From contig NC_068571.1 of assembly GCF_025698545.1 (NCBI RefSeq), forward strand, positions 47,029,733 through 47,093,732: 64,000 nt of DNA, given 5' to 3'. The notes beneath the pieces were generated by a model. It was not told the DNA's origin and made no database searches. It was given only the letters and a program-made list of their open reading frames with translations. The first letter of the stretch is position 1; each line of letters opens with the position of its first letter. This document shows, piece after piece, positions 14,491-25,656 of the stretch. The translations under genes were made by a program, and so were the position numbers. This DNA is from Gossypium raimondii (Eukaryota > Streptophyta > Magnoliopsida > Malvales > Malvaceae).

Positions 14491-15234
14491 ATGGAAAATT
14501 CATACTCCGAATTTTTTTAACCTAATTAGCTTAATTCAGTTCATCTAATGAATTACTTTATTTTTTGAAATAGAATTATCTCACCATAACTTGTTAAGTA
14601 TTCTATTCAAAGATTGACAGGTCTTCGAAAGTTCCAAAAAATTGAAAAAACAAATCAGGATAGCCTTTGCAAGTGCTTTGTACTTTGTATCATGTCTATG
14701 TATTAATTGTTTTTTGTAAATTATATTAATAAAAATATTTTATTAAAAAATTATATATTGACCATATTTACTCTTTTAAACACAATGCACTTCAGCGCAC
14801 TCAAATTCACATCCTTCTGCATGGACCCATACCACTCAATTGACAAATTGTATTCCATAATTGAATTTAAATAAAAATATTTTTTCATAAAAAATACATA
14901 AAAATATTCTTAAAAGACGAATAAGTGAATAACTAGACGTGGACAAGTTTAGTCTCTTATTGGCATTTCGTCGAACACTTTTATTACCAAAAGTTTCATT
15001 TTCCTCGTCGATCAAAAAACCAAAGGAAAAACATTAAATTCCAGATATATGGAAAGTTTGAATAGTGTTTAAAGCCACAATACTCCACGCGCTTTACATC
15101 AGATTTCCAAACACGAACAAACCATCAGATCCACTAATTACGCAAATTTAATAAAATAAAGCGCGTGGATATCCATCGCGCCCCCTTGGATGTTTGTTAT
15201 TATTTTTTTAATTTCCTCCCTAATCGGCTGCGAT
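14491..15234. other. Spacer and upstream region of Dr1
   Basis: No gene is seen. The right end is the presumed promoter of the Dr1 gene; a GCGCGTGG-containing stretch near 15160-15180 stands out from the AT-rich background. Confidence 0.5.
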
Positions 15235-15498
15235 GGAGAGCTACCTCTCTTATCGTGAAGCGCCAATGACCTTCCTATGATAACTTCCATAAATCAACCA
15301 TGTCTTCCTTCTTCTTGATCTCTCACTCGACTCAGATCACGAATCGCTTGACTCGTTTTAGAGTGTTTTCATCTGTAGAAATAATCCCCCGCGTCTTGAC
15401 TCAGCAACTCGGGTGAGTCCATCCCCCTGGGTTTATTATTCGCTCTCACGTTTTAGATCTGTTTTGGGTTTTGATTTTTTTTTTTGCAGAATTAAAAG

Positions 15499-18375
15499 AT
15501 GGAGCCGATGGATATCGTGGGTAAGTCGAAGGAGGACGCTTCGCTTCCCAAAGGTATATATATTTCTTTCCTATGTGTTTCTCGTTGTGATTTGTGTTTT
15601 ATTTATAATTAATTATTCGGTGAATTTTGATGATATATATGTTTTTTTTCTATAAGATTTTCTTCCGTTTCATTTATTTTCCGATTTATGAATTTGAAGG
15701 CTTAAATTTGGTAGGGTTTATGAATCATAACAGTTTTGTTGCTTAATTTCGGGGTTTTTGATTGTCCATGTGAGCTTTGTGCTTTCAATAAGTAAATAAG
15801 TTCCTTTTAAAAATTAATTAGGTTTTTATCCAAAGGGTGAGTATGATGAAATGAATTCAAGAAAGGTGCATCATTCATGATGTGAAGGATAATTTTGTAT
15901 TCAAACCTAATTTTTTGTTTTGCTAGCTTTCTAGTGTGAGATTCCATTTTTAGATTCATGGGAAGAGTTGGTCTTATATAAATTCTTTGTCTCTCAAAGG
16001 TGTCAACTGGCTTTTCAAATTTTCTTAAAAAGTGTTGGTTGGTTGTTCTATTTACAAATTCCAAAAGAGGTTCTTGTCTAGAACTTTTATGTGGGGGATT
16101 GTATTATGCTGGTTGAGAGATGTGATGGCTTTGAGGATCAATGATAAAGTTTATTTAGAAAGGAACTGACTTCAATGCTACTCAGGGCATTATTAATTGC
16201 GAACAGTGCAAGTGTGTGGAATACTAAACTCAGACTGCTATATGTTTTTGCTTTTTCGGGTAAATTTATGTTACGTAGTGAAATGGGATTTATGAGCTGA
16301 TAATGAGGCTCTAACATTTTACACACTTTAGATGGTTCACTTTTGGTGTAAGGATTAAGATTATGTTGTTCTTTTTTTTTTCAATGTTTTAAAAAGAGAA
16401 TTAGGTTGCTGTTTCTTGGCTGCATGCAGATTTAGTAATCCTATAAATTTCTGCACATGGCTTTGCCCCTTAGCCCTATTATTTTGTTCAGATTTGTTTC
16501 ATTCCTCTGTGATGTAAATTATATATTATTACTTCCTTTTTCCAGCAACTATGACCAAAATTATAAAGGAAATGTTACCACCAGATGTACGCGTTGCAAG
16601 AGATGCTCAAGATCTTTTGATTGAGTGTTGTGTAGGTAAGATAATAAGTTTAACCCTCCTTTTCCTTTTAATCAGTACCAATTTATTGTCATACATTTAT
16701 ACTAGGTCTCTGTGGCTTCCATGTATTCTATCAATTTTCAACACATCAAATTCTTTTCTAACTTTTATTCAGAACTGAATTGTTGGCTTTTGTGTTAGTG
16801 ATCATTTAACCGTTATTCTTTGTGGTGACTTGTTTCAGCATCACAAAGCCTTCTTTTGCATATTATGGTTGATTTATTTTGCCCCAAGCGTAATTTTTGA
16901 ACCGAAAGTAAATCTTGTCTAAGTATAAATTTGATTCGGTCTGATTTCATTTCTAAACATTTCTGTTTTCAAAAAGTTGAAAGAGGATCTATTGTTTTAG
17001 ATTTTCTTGTGGTTTTGAAACCTGAGTTGAGATTCATATAATTGGTAGTCTTATATTGAAGATTTGGATGTAAAACTTTTCCCGGTTAGATTCCCCCCCC
17101 CCCCCTTCTTTTGGCAGGTATATTGACCATCTATATTCACTCTTTTACATCATCGGAGTTTTACAGTCTCTAACTATAAATGCAATGATAGTTTAACTTC
17201 TTGTTTCCTGTAACTAATGGAAACTTTAATACTCTTGCAGAGTTTATTAATCTTATTTCATCAGAGTCCAATGAAGTTTGTAATAGAGAGGATAAACGAA
17301 CAATAGCACCTGAGCATGTACTCAAGGCTTTAGAGGTTACTCCCTCCCCAACCTACTTTCACCTTTCAATTTGGTCCTTTATGTGTATTTCTTCTGTACT
17401 TTGTTTTATTAAGTTTGAAAAGGTAATGCCTTGAATGGGACCTTTGCATATGTTGTTATGGTTCAGCAGTGTCTTTATCTTCTAGTTGCTTAATCAAGTG
17501 CCATGTATTATATATATTATCTTTATCTGATCCAGTTATCAAGTGTCTGAAAGGGAAATTGTTGCTTTGATATCAGGCTATGGCTTTACTAGCCCTCTCT
17601 CTCTGTTAAATATGTCCTACATATTTCTTTTTCCTCTGCTATTACGAAGAAGTGAGGGCAGCTTTTGTGATTTTCCTTTGATGATTGAATTGGTTCATAC
17701 TACATATTTCATTCACTAAAAAAGTCATCTGGTTTCCGTTGTGTACTTTATTCTTGATTGTACCATGTTAGTTCTAAGGATGCAAAAAAGATGTACTTGT
17801 AATATACTTGTTATTAAACTTTATGCATGCATGTGAATTTTCAGGTTCTTGGGTTCGGAAAGTACATTGAAGAGGTCTATGCTGCATATGAGCAGCACAA
17901 GATTGAGACACTGGTAATTTGCAATAAAAATTTTTCAGAAACAGAATCATAGTTTCCTAAAAACGAGATTGCCAGCTTGTTTTAACTTTTAACCCTTCTC
18001 TTTCTTTCTTTGTTGTTGACCATTTCCACAAAATTGTGTTAAGATTGACATACAGTTTCTTCCCTGACTATTATTGATCTAGAAATTGGCTATTTCTTGC
18101 TATTCTTTGCTGCTAGAATCTTATTCACCGTCAAATACAATTCAATACTTGATTCTGTACCTGAAGCACAACCCAACATAGTTCACTAATATTATTCTTG
18201 AAATGCATTTCAGCAGGACTCTTTGAAAGGTGGGAAATGGAGCAATGGGGCCGAGATGACCGAGGAAGAAGCAGTAGCTGAGCAGCAAAGAATGTTTGCC
18301 GAGGCACGAGCAAGAATGAATGGTGGTGCTGTTGCTCCCAAGCAACCAGATCCTGACCCAAGTTTAGAGAGCTAA
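15499..18375 (+). CDS. DR1: Dr1 homolog, NC2-beta subunit of negative cofactor 2
   Basis: Nuclear repressor that pairs with NC2-alpha (DRAP1) through histone folds and binds TBP on promoter DNA, blocking TFIIA/TFIIB entry. Exons: 15499-15553, 16546-16635, 17241-17335, 17845-17913, 18214-18375; the frame closes at 156 aa, the usual plant size. The histone fold runs from about residue 20 to 90 and includes KEMLPPDVRVARDAQDLL and RTIAPEHVLKALEVLGF. After it comes the conserved EEVYAAYEQHK helix, then MTEEEAVAEQQRMFAEARARM, also typical of Dr1. A short 5' UTR intron is likely at 15413-15489 (GTGAGT...TTTTTGCAG), ending ten bases before the start codon. The last exon begins at a tandem CAGCAG acceptor, so one Gln may be optional. 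The gene looks intact. Confidence 0.96.
17093..17105. repeat. Poly-C tract in Dr1 intron 2
   Basis: A homopolymer of about 13 C within the second coding intron of Dr1. Length in the assembly may be unreliable. Confidence 0.8.
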
Positions 18376-18419
18376 CCATTTAGGACTTAGTTTTCTTTTA
18401 CAATAGGCAAGTATCCTTG

Positions 18420-18753
18420 ACTCTTCCATTAGTGCTTCTAAGTTCTAATCTCATATATTATGTACAAAAAAAGAAGAAAAGCCATTGGTTAGTGTGCAGT
18501 GGCCTTTGTGGATATTTGTACTTTTTTCTTAATCTATGGAGGATGTCTATAATTTGATGTAGGGAGTGAGAGTTTGTTCACTTTCTGTGCCCAAACCTTT
18601 ATTAGTAGTATTTTAGTCGTTAATCAATCAAGCTGTATTAGGACTTAGTGTTCTTTTGCTTTTTCATAAAATTAAACTTGTATATAAGATTTGATTTCAT
18701 TTTGCACTGTTGGATACTTTCAAAATTGGTGAAGTCTATTTACTGCATGCTAG

Positions 18754-18795
<42 letters not shown>

Positions 18796-19235
18796 TTCGT
18801 TTGCAAATGTATATATCATTATAATAGTAATAAATACATTCGATCAGTTGCATTCATAATCAACCTGATAGTTAATATATATATCTAATTAACATTAAAT
18901 CAACTAATACTTAACTCTCTTTATAAAAAACCACACATAAAAAGGTGCATTTTGTTTCAAATAAATGGTGGAAGTCGGTTTGTTTTCCTAAAAGAAAAGA
19001 AATAATGATATTTTAAAAAGATTAAACTTTTAAAAGAATTAAAACATACTTATAATTATTAATAATTATTGGTGAAATAATAAAGAATTTGTATATCATA
19101 GAATATTGACTCTATCTGTTCTCTCTTGATTTATGCGGTGGTTTTTAATTTTTGTTTAATGCATAAATTGTCTCCTAAAATATATTGATTTTCTCATTTT
19201 GATGTCTTAAAAAATTTTATATAACGATTTAGGAT
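18420..19235. other. Dr1 3' flank with (TA)n and (TG)n microsatellite
   Basis: The Dr1 3' UTR probably ends in this area. A compound (TA)n(TG)n repeat lies near 18760-18795. No gene is seen. Confidence 0.6.
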
Positions 19236-20518
19236 TTAAAGTCTTTCCGTACACGGTTTACCCGAAGTGTTGTCTTGTGATGGCAATTGTTCCCTTCCAA
19301 CAAAGGATACAAAACTGCCTACTTCTCTCCCTCTCATGGAACTTGGCTTAAAGCTTCCCCTATAAGAAGTGATTCTAAGGACTAAAGTCGAGTATTTTCG
19401 TGGTAAAAGGGTCTGATCCTTCCTCCCTTCTTTGTGTCTTTTGCATTCTTTTGATATTGCTCCTGCTTCAGCCGATTTGCATACTACTACTTCACTGGCT
19501 ATTGTGCCTTCCCTGGCGAAGGACTTCCGCCCCCCCCCCCAACTGTTCAATTTAGTCCTCGATCTGAATCAAAGATTGTTAACAGACAGTTTGTTGATGA
19601 ATCACTTCCCTCGCTAATAGGGGTACAAGACTCCACAATCGTTACCCTCTTGGCTAAAAGGAATTTATCTGCTAAGTTCTCTAAGGATGTCGATTATCTT
19701 ATGCGAACTTTGGCTTCCCTATCTTCTCCTATGGCATATCCTGTCTCTCATGTTGTTACCCATTCTCCTACTGTGTTGTCCAAGGCGTGCTTTCTCCTGT
19801 TCCCCACCCACCTATATCTGCTAAAGATCCCTATTTTGACCCCCACCGAATGTTTTTCCTCTTAAAAATGATTCTGCAAACGTGATGAACCATGTATCTA
19901 AACCAGGATCATCATGGAAGAGACGTGACAAGAAAGTTGTATGTCCTTCAAATGTCCGACAACCTAATTGTGGAAAATGTCAGCCTTGTTGTTCTGTCAC
20001 TGGAGATATGGGAATTGATGGTCAACTCACTAAATTACCCCATTCTAGTCAGTCTTATGTTTCGACTGACTTGAAAATTGAAATCGACCAACACTGTTGA
20101 ATAGCGTCGCTGAGAATTATGAAAACCTTGATTTGGAATTGTTGTGGGCTTGGGAACCCACGTGCACTGAGATGTTTATGGTCTTTGTTGAGGACCAAAG
20201 TTCCCTATATAGTTATGGAAAACAGATGGAATTGGTACGCCAAAAATTGGGGTATCTACCCAGAATCGATGTTAGTGCTTCAGGCATTCGGGTGGTTTAT
20301 CTCTGGCTTGGAAACTTGGTACATCTGTAACCCTTCTCAGTTACATTGATTCCCATATTGATGTAGCGATTGATGCATTTTTGGTCATGACAAATGGAGA
20401 TTCACAGGCCCCTGTGGTAATCCGGATGAGTGGCATCCAGGCGAATCTTGAGCTCTTATACACCAATTGCATGATCACTCATCCCTACCTTGGTCATTTA
20501 ACCTTTAGTGTTTGAACA
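19236..20518 (+). mobile_element. 5' part of an L1-type LINE: end of ORF1 and start of the endonuclease
   Basis: From 20119 a frame opens with MKTLIWNCCGLGNPRA, the hallmark start of plant L1 ORF2 (apurinic endonuclease), followed by an RTKVPYIVMEN-like stretch. After a frameshift the text KWRFTGPCGNPDEW and SWALIHQLHDHSSLPW-like wording continues the endonuclease to about 20510. The usual GGDFNE block is missing, so the copy stops inside the endonuclease. Upstream, 19420-20100 contains broken frames that would fit the C-terminal part of ORF1. No reverse transcriptase is seen. It is a truncated, frameshifted copy; the left boundary is a guess. Confidence 0.7.
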
Positions 20519-22125
20519 ATTATTTTTGCTACTGCTGAAACCACTGTTAAAATAATAAATTTGAGGATATTTTCCCAAAAACTGAGTAATGAAGTAGTTT
20601 TCTATTTTTGTAAGAAATCAATTAGACACAACATTTTCAGCCATGGTATTAAATAAACAATTTTAAGATAGCATTTGAGGCGCTATTTATTTTTTTTAAT
20701 TAGTAAAATTTACATAATTTAAGCAATTTAATCACAAATCCCACCAACTACGAAACCTTACACATTGCAATTGGTCATACCATTGCATTTGTTCATATGG
20801 CCAACAAGCTAGATGAGAGAGATCCTAAAATTTTCTTCTTATTGCCAGTTAAAACAAAGCAAAATGTCCATCTAGATTTCATTACTTTTTCATCCACATG
20901 TTGAAGGCTTGTTTCTTAAAGTCGAAATAACAAATGATGTTCCTTTCCTTTACACCCCTCATTATGATCGTCAAACATTGAAGCTTCCCTCCATGAACTC
21001 AAACCCCTTTTTTATATCCTTTAATCTCTTGCTGGTTGCTAGCATTGACTAGTAGGTTAGGCATCAAATATGTGCTTCATTACATCATTAGCTCCATAAT
21101 ATTGGTTATCTTCGTAGTTCAGGAAGAAAAACTTTTGAAAAAAGTTTGATAGGGTCTGATCCTTTAAAACCACTGGAAGGCTTCTCTTTTTCAAGTATCA
21201 AGCTACGAGCCCATGAATCTCGAGAATTAGTTATTGTAACAATAATAGATTATGAAGGTGGTATTTCATTTGTAAAGCACGGGCTAAGATTTTCAAGTGA
21301 TTATGATGTTGTTGGTTTCACAACATGTGGGGAGATTAAAGGATCTTATTGTAAATATAATGGAAACCATTTAAAACAAAACAAAACTAGTGATTTACGT
21401 ATGCCTAGTAGTGTCGGAGCCACCAAAAACGACGTTAGAAGACTAATGGAACAACTTATTAAGAAGCGCTTTAAAGCTAAAATTGTGTTTTTATGTGGTT
21501 TCAGGAGTGAATGTGTTTACCATTCCTGGTCGTCTTAAGGCACTCTTTTGTGACTTATTGTAGCTTAAGGTCGTTGGCAATGATTGTAAACTAATGTTAT
21601 TACCCCACATACTACATAATTAATGCAAGATTAAAGGTTGGTGGCCAGAAAATCAGAGTAAAAGACGGAATATTTACGAAGGGCAATGTGTGCAAGGTAG
21701 TGAAGATTGTAACGGATGATGAGAATGAAGCAAGAGTGAATCATGCTAATAGGAAGTTGATCCTTGTAGAACTAGGACTTGAAAACTTCTATACGGATGG
21801 TTTTGTTAGGAAATTGCATGGGTTCCTTTTATTTTCATCAAGTATCATGTGTGAATATTTATTTTACTGTCTCAATATGATTTTGTTTGGTAATTAAGTA
21901 AATCATTCAATAATTATGATAATATTTAAATAATTGAAAAATAATGATAATATTTAATTAGTTGAAAAATAATTTTATTTAATAATTTACAATATTTTAA
22001 AGTTCAAATGATATTAATAAAATGAATTTTAGGATTTTTTTCTTTTCTAAGTGTTTGATTTTATATATTTTCTCTTTCTATTTTAATTAAATTATTATTT
22101 TCTATGTTTTTCGTTTTCATTTTCG
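20519..22125. other. Spacer with unidentified coding-like fragments
   Basis: Two plus-strand open stretches, 21146-21538 (130 aa) and 21688-21897 (69 aa), have balanced, protein-like composition; the second contains RVKDGIFTKGNVCKVVKIV-like text just upstream of and through its start. I do not recognise either. They may be pieces of a decayed gene or transposon. No promoter or splice structure could be assigned. Confidence 0.3.
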
Positions 22126-23786
22126 GTTTTTTACTCGAATAATACAAAAAAATATTATCTCAAATAGTATGCACATGATATTATTTACTAAAATGATATG
22201 TTTGCAATAGTTACCATGGGTAGTGCCTTACAAGTTGGAACTACTATTTTCCCCCCACAATCATCATGACATAATAGGGTTTTAAAAAATCATTTTTTTA
22301 TTGGTGGTGCCAACCTATATGGCGACACCAGTATTGGAGGGGTGAAAGAGACTTGTCAAGCACCACGCAGGTTGAGGGAGGCTGTCAGGCGGCACCCAAG
22401 TTGGTTGTAATTTTAAGAACAACAGAATTAGTATTGAAGATGGATAATCATCAATTCTTCGTGTGCATTTATTTCGATGGAGTAATTTTAAGAACAACAG
22501 TTGGTTGTCTTTTTTTAATCTCGCCAACAAATAGTAATGAGATTTAATAGAAATGTGTCTGTTGATGATATGAAAAAGAGGATCAGTGTAAAAATTGTTA
22601 GACGTTGTGGGAGGAAGATGTCGCAACTATACTACAAATTCCCAATTTCGTCAAATCCCATTAAATTTACATAGGAAGTGCCTCCGCTGACTTTTGAGTT
22701 TGCCCCAAATAAGAGGTTACGTAAGAAGCTGAAAGGTCACCTACATATCACCAGGATTCATGGTTAAATGGGCTTGAGGGAGAAAACTGACCCTAAATGT
22801 TACGGTGTGTGCAAAATAGTTGGTTATAATCGGGGGAAATACCCTCATTGAATCTATCATCTCGGACAATTGTCTCGATCGAGTGGAATATGAGCTAATG
22901 CACTTCATGTTCAAATGAATGTAAAATGTTATCAATTGAAGTAATATTTTATTTTATGTCGTGATTTGTATATACTTTTAGTTTTATTAAAATTTATTTG
23001 ATTATAATGAAATTTTAATAATGTTTAAACATGTTCAACTATAAAATAAAAAGATTGCACTTTAGTAAATATTACATTGAAATACAGAGAAAATGCCTAA
23101 ACTATATAAATTTTACAAACTTTAAAATTTGAAATACAATTATAAAATACATGCAATAAAGATAATGCTACACGCCCTAAAATTGATGGTTTGATGGTGT
23201 TGTCCGTAAGGTAAACCATTGTAGTGCCCAACATTGGCGTTGAGGGTGTTCGTACTGGTCATTGTTCTTCTCACCTGGACCATCGTTCATAGCATCCATC
23301 GACGAATCTTGGGGTGTGCTAAACAAACTTGAAAAATTGAACGTCCCAAAGGTTTGCCTGGGAGGGGTGGAGTACTGGGGTGATAATGGGCTAAAAATAT
23401 CAAACATCATTGATGATCTCGATTCTTGATGATTAGAACTAGAACCGAGAATCTCCGAGTAATATACGTAGCCTGACGACCTTGGAAGATAATTATCTAC
23501 CCCAAATCCCGATGATAAGAACTACCGGCAAATTGTGTATAAGATTGCTCAGGTTCAAGCTCAGGCTCGGGACACTTGGATGGTGCCTGACAAGTCTTCT
23601 CCACCCCTTCAACCCATATTTTGGCAAGTAATACTAGTGCCGCCATATAGGTTGACACCACCAATAAAAAATAATTTTTTAAAACCCTATTATAGCCTCA
23701 CGATAACTTGATTGTGAAAAAAAAATGGTGGATAATCTCATGCGCATGCCTTTTGAGATAATAATTTTTTTTTGTATTATGGGGTA
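22126..23786. mobile_element. MULE-type transposon with long inverted ends, decayed
   Basis: The left arm (about 22126-22400) and right arm (about 23590-23786) are diverged inverted repeats of each other. Shared blocks include ATAATACAAAAAAA, ATTATCTCAAA, ATAGGGTTTTAAAAAAT, ATTGGTGGTG and CAACCTATATGGCG. Between them, plus-strand text near 22560-22650 reads DDMKKRISVKIVRRCGRKM and then YYKFPISSNPIKFT, which resembles the N-terminal region of MULE transposases. A proline/serine-rich minus-strand ORF (23410-23177) resembles the tail of plant mobile-domain or MULE-linked proteins. No transposase catalytic core is visible, so it cannot move alone. A target duplication was not resolved. Confidence 0.6.
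22441..22653 (+). pseudogene. Fragment resembling a MULE transposase N-terminus
   Basis: Frames with stops at 22545 and after the IKFT text encode a VDDMKKRIS helix and a CGRKMSQLYYKFPIS stretch. This matches the pattern I know from MULE proteins in cotton-like genomes. It is a broken piece only, and assignment rests on memory of the family. Confidence 0.45.
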
Positions 23787-23792
23787 AAAAAG

Positions 23793-25453
23793 GGGCAATT
23801 TACCCAAAAAAGCCAAATTTTTTTTAAATTTAATGAAATGGGCCGGTATTTTATTATTTACCGGAATGGGCCCCTTTCCCCTAAATCGCATCCACGTCAG
23901 CGCGATGTCAGGGGATGTGTCAACAAAGCGCGGCCACGTCAGTGCGCTTTGATGACGTGGCAACAAAGCGCGGCCTTGAGAGCTCGATTTGTTGCCACGT
24001 CAGCAAAGCACTCTATCGTGGCCGCGTTTTGATGACGTGGCGCGTCCCTGGGGACGCAATTTAGACCGCCTGTGAACAGTGCAACGGTCATATGTCACCG
24101 GATCAACAGAAGAACAAAATCGATACGTGATAGACAGAACTTTCATTGGTGTCGTTCCGAAAATTTTACGCCTAATTCTTTTACGAAGTTCTGTCAAATC
24201 TATGTTCTAGTTAAAAACCAGTCGCATCGTATTCTCCGACAAAAAAATAACACCATTCTCGGTGTGGCAAACCTCACCATAGTAGTAAATAATATCACTA
24301 ATACGTTCACTCATATTTGAAACTCTAACCTTCTTAGCCTCTCTAAATTGTTTCTGCTGTGACTTATGCATTCTGAGAACATTTTTTGCCTCATTTATAG
24401 CTTCAGCCCAAACGTGCTACTGTAGCAAAAGCGCGTCCACGTGGGTGCGATTTCACAAATTCTTCTCATAAAGCGTCCTGGTAGAAGCGATTTTATACTA
24501 TTTGCTCAGAAACGTCAACTCGAAATTATTTCTTCTAGGACCAACTGTAGCAAAAGCGCGTCTACGAGGACGCGATTTCAGAAATTCTTCTCAAATAGCA
24601 TCCTGCTTGAAGCGTTTTTTTATACTATTTGCTCAGAAACGTTAACTTGAAATAATTTTTTTAGGACCTACTATAGCAAAAGCGTGTCCACGTGGGCGCG
24701 ATTTCACAAATTCTTCTCATAAAGCATCCTGGTAGAAGCGATTTTATACTATTTGCTCAGAAACGTCAACTCGAAATTATTTCTTCCAAGACCGACTGTA
24801 GCAAAAGCGCGTCCAGGAGGGCGCGATTTCACAAATTCTTTGAATATAGCATCCTGCTTGAAGCGTTTTTTATACTATTTGCTCAGAAATGTCAACTCGA
24901 AATAATTTTTCCAGGACCTACTGTAGCAAAAGCGCGTACACGTGGGCACGACTGCAAAAATTCTTCTGATAAATCATCCTGCTTTGATTTTATCTTAAAA
25001 ACCCATAAACACAAAACGTAATCCAGTTTTGAATAAATTTTAATTAATTTAATTACGAACCCCTAAATCCTAAAATTTAATAAATTTTAATTACAAAACG
25101 TAATTTAATTTTAATTAATTAATTTCTCTCCAAAACCCTAAAAATTTGAAAAACCCTAAAAATCCTAACATGGGAAACACGGCGAAATCGTGTCCCCAAG
25201 GGTGCGCAACGTGGCAGCAAATCGCGTCCACGTCAGCGCGCTTTGATGACGTGGACAAAAATTGCTCTTTCAAGGACGCGCTTTGTTGCCATGTCAGCAT
25301 AGCGCTGACATGGACGCGATTTGCTGACATATCCCCTAACTTCGCGCTTACGTGGACGCGATTTAGGGAAAAGGGCCCATTCGGTAAATAATAAAATACC
25401 GGACCTATTTCGGTAAATTTAAAAAAAAATTGGCTTGTTTTAGTATTTTGCCC
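23793..25453. mobile_element. Non-autonomous MULE-type element with long inverted ends
   Basis: The left arm begins GGGCAATTTACCC at 23793 and the right arm, read in reverse, begins GGGCAAAATAC at 25453. They share GCCAA(A)TTTTTTTTAAATTTA, CCGGTATTTTATTATTTACCG, GGGCCC, TTCCCTAAATCGC and CCACGT(C/A)AGCGCG blocks, giving inverted ends of 150 bp or more. Flanks are GTAAAAAAG (23784-23792) and GTAAAAATA (25454-25462), 7 of 9 identical, consistent with a 9-bp MULE target duplication. There is no transposase. The centre holds a tandem repeat array listed separately. The right end lies about 200 bp before the helicase start codon. Confidence 0.65.
24417..24990 (+). repeat. Tandem repeat, about 125 bp monomer arranged as 251 bp dimers
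   Basis: TGTAGCAAAAGCGCG-type starts occur at 24421, 24546, 24672, 24797 and 24922, spaced 125, 126, 125 and 125. Monomers 1 and 3 resemble each other (CACGTGGG..., CTGGTAGAAGCGATTTTATAC), as do 2 and 4 (CTGCTTGAAGCGTTTTTTATAC), so the array is a two-monomer higher-order repeat plus a partial fifth copy. Because the dimer is not broken by stops in one frame, it yields chance ORFs beginning MGAISQILLIK at both odd copies; I do not take these as genes. Confidence 0.9.
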
Positions 25454-25554
25454 GTAAAAATAGCTTCTTTTTCAATTTTGTTTTTTGTTTTTTTTAATTA
25501 TTAAATATTTTAATTAATTAAAATTTGTAAAATATGTCAACACAATGGAGGGAG

Positions 25555-25562
25555 TATATAAG
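25555..25562 (+). promoter_or_regulatory. Likely TATA box of the helicase gene
   Basis: TATATAAG at 25555-25562 lies 95 bp before the start codon at 25657. It implies transcription starting around 25585-25595 and argues against the longer in-frame ORF start at 25534. Confidence 0.55.
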
Positions 25563-25586
25563 TATTAAGATTCAGGAAAGCAGGGC

Positions 25587-25595
25587 AAACCCTAG
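25587..25595 (+). promoter_or_regulatory. Telo-box (AAACCCTAG)
   Basis: AAACCCTA-type boxes near transcription starts are common in plant genes for ribosomal proteins and ribosome biogenesis. This one sits about 30 bp after the TATA-like site of a HAS1-type helicase, which fits that pattern. Confidence 0.5.
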
Positions 25596-25656
25596 GTTCT
25601 ACAAGCTAGGACCTGAAAATTATTATTGGCTAGTTTTTAGCTTTGGTTCATCAGCA

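Noticed and set aside
24417..24990. Possible CRISPR array (regular repeats)
   Set aside because: Monomers are about 125 bp, directly adjoining with no unique spacers, in a plant nuclear genome.
24441..25021. ORFs starting MGAISQILLIK in the tandem array
   Set aside because: They exist because a 251-bp dimer happens to lack stops in one frame; no promoter, no family and the copies drift in frame.
25534..25656. Longer start for the helicase (extra 41 residues)
   Set aside because: The likely TATA box and telo-box lie inside this stretch, and the added residues do not look like helicase N-termini; ATG at 25657 is preferred.
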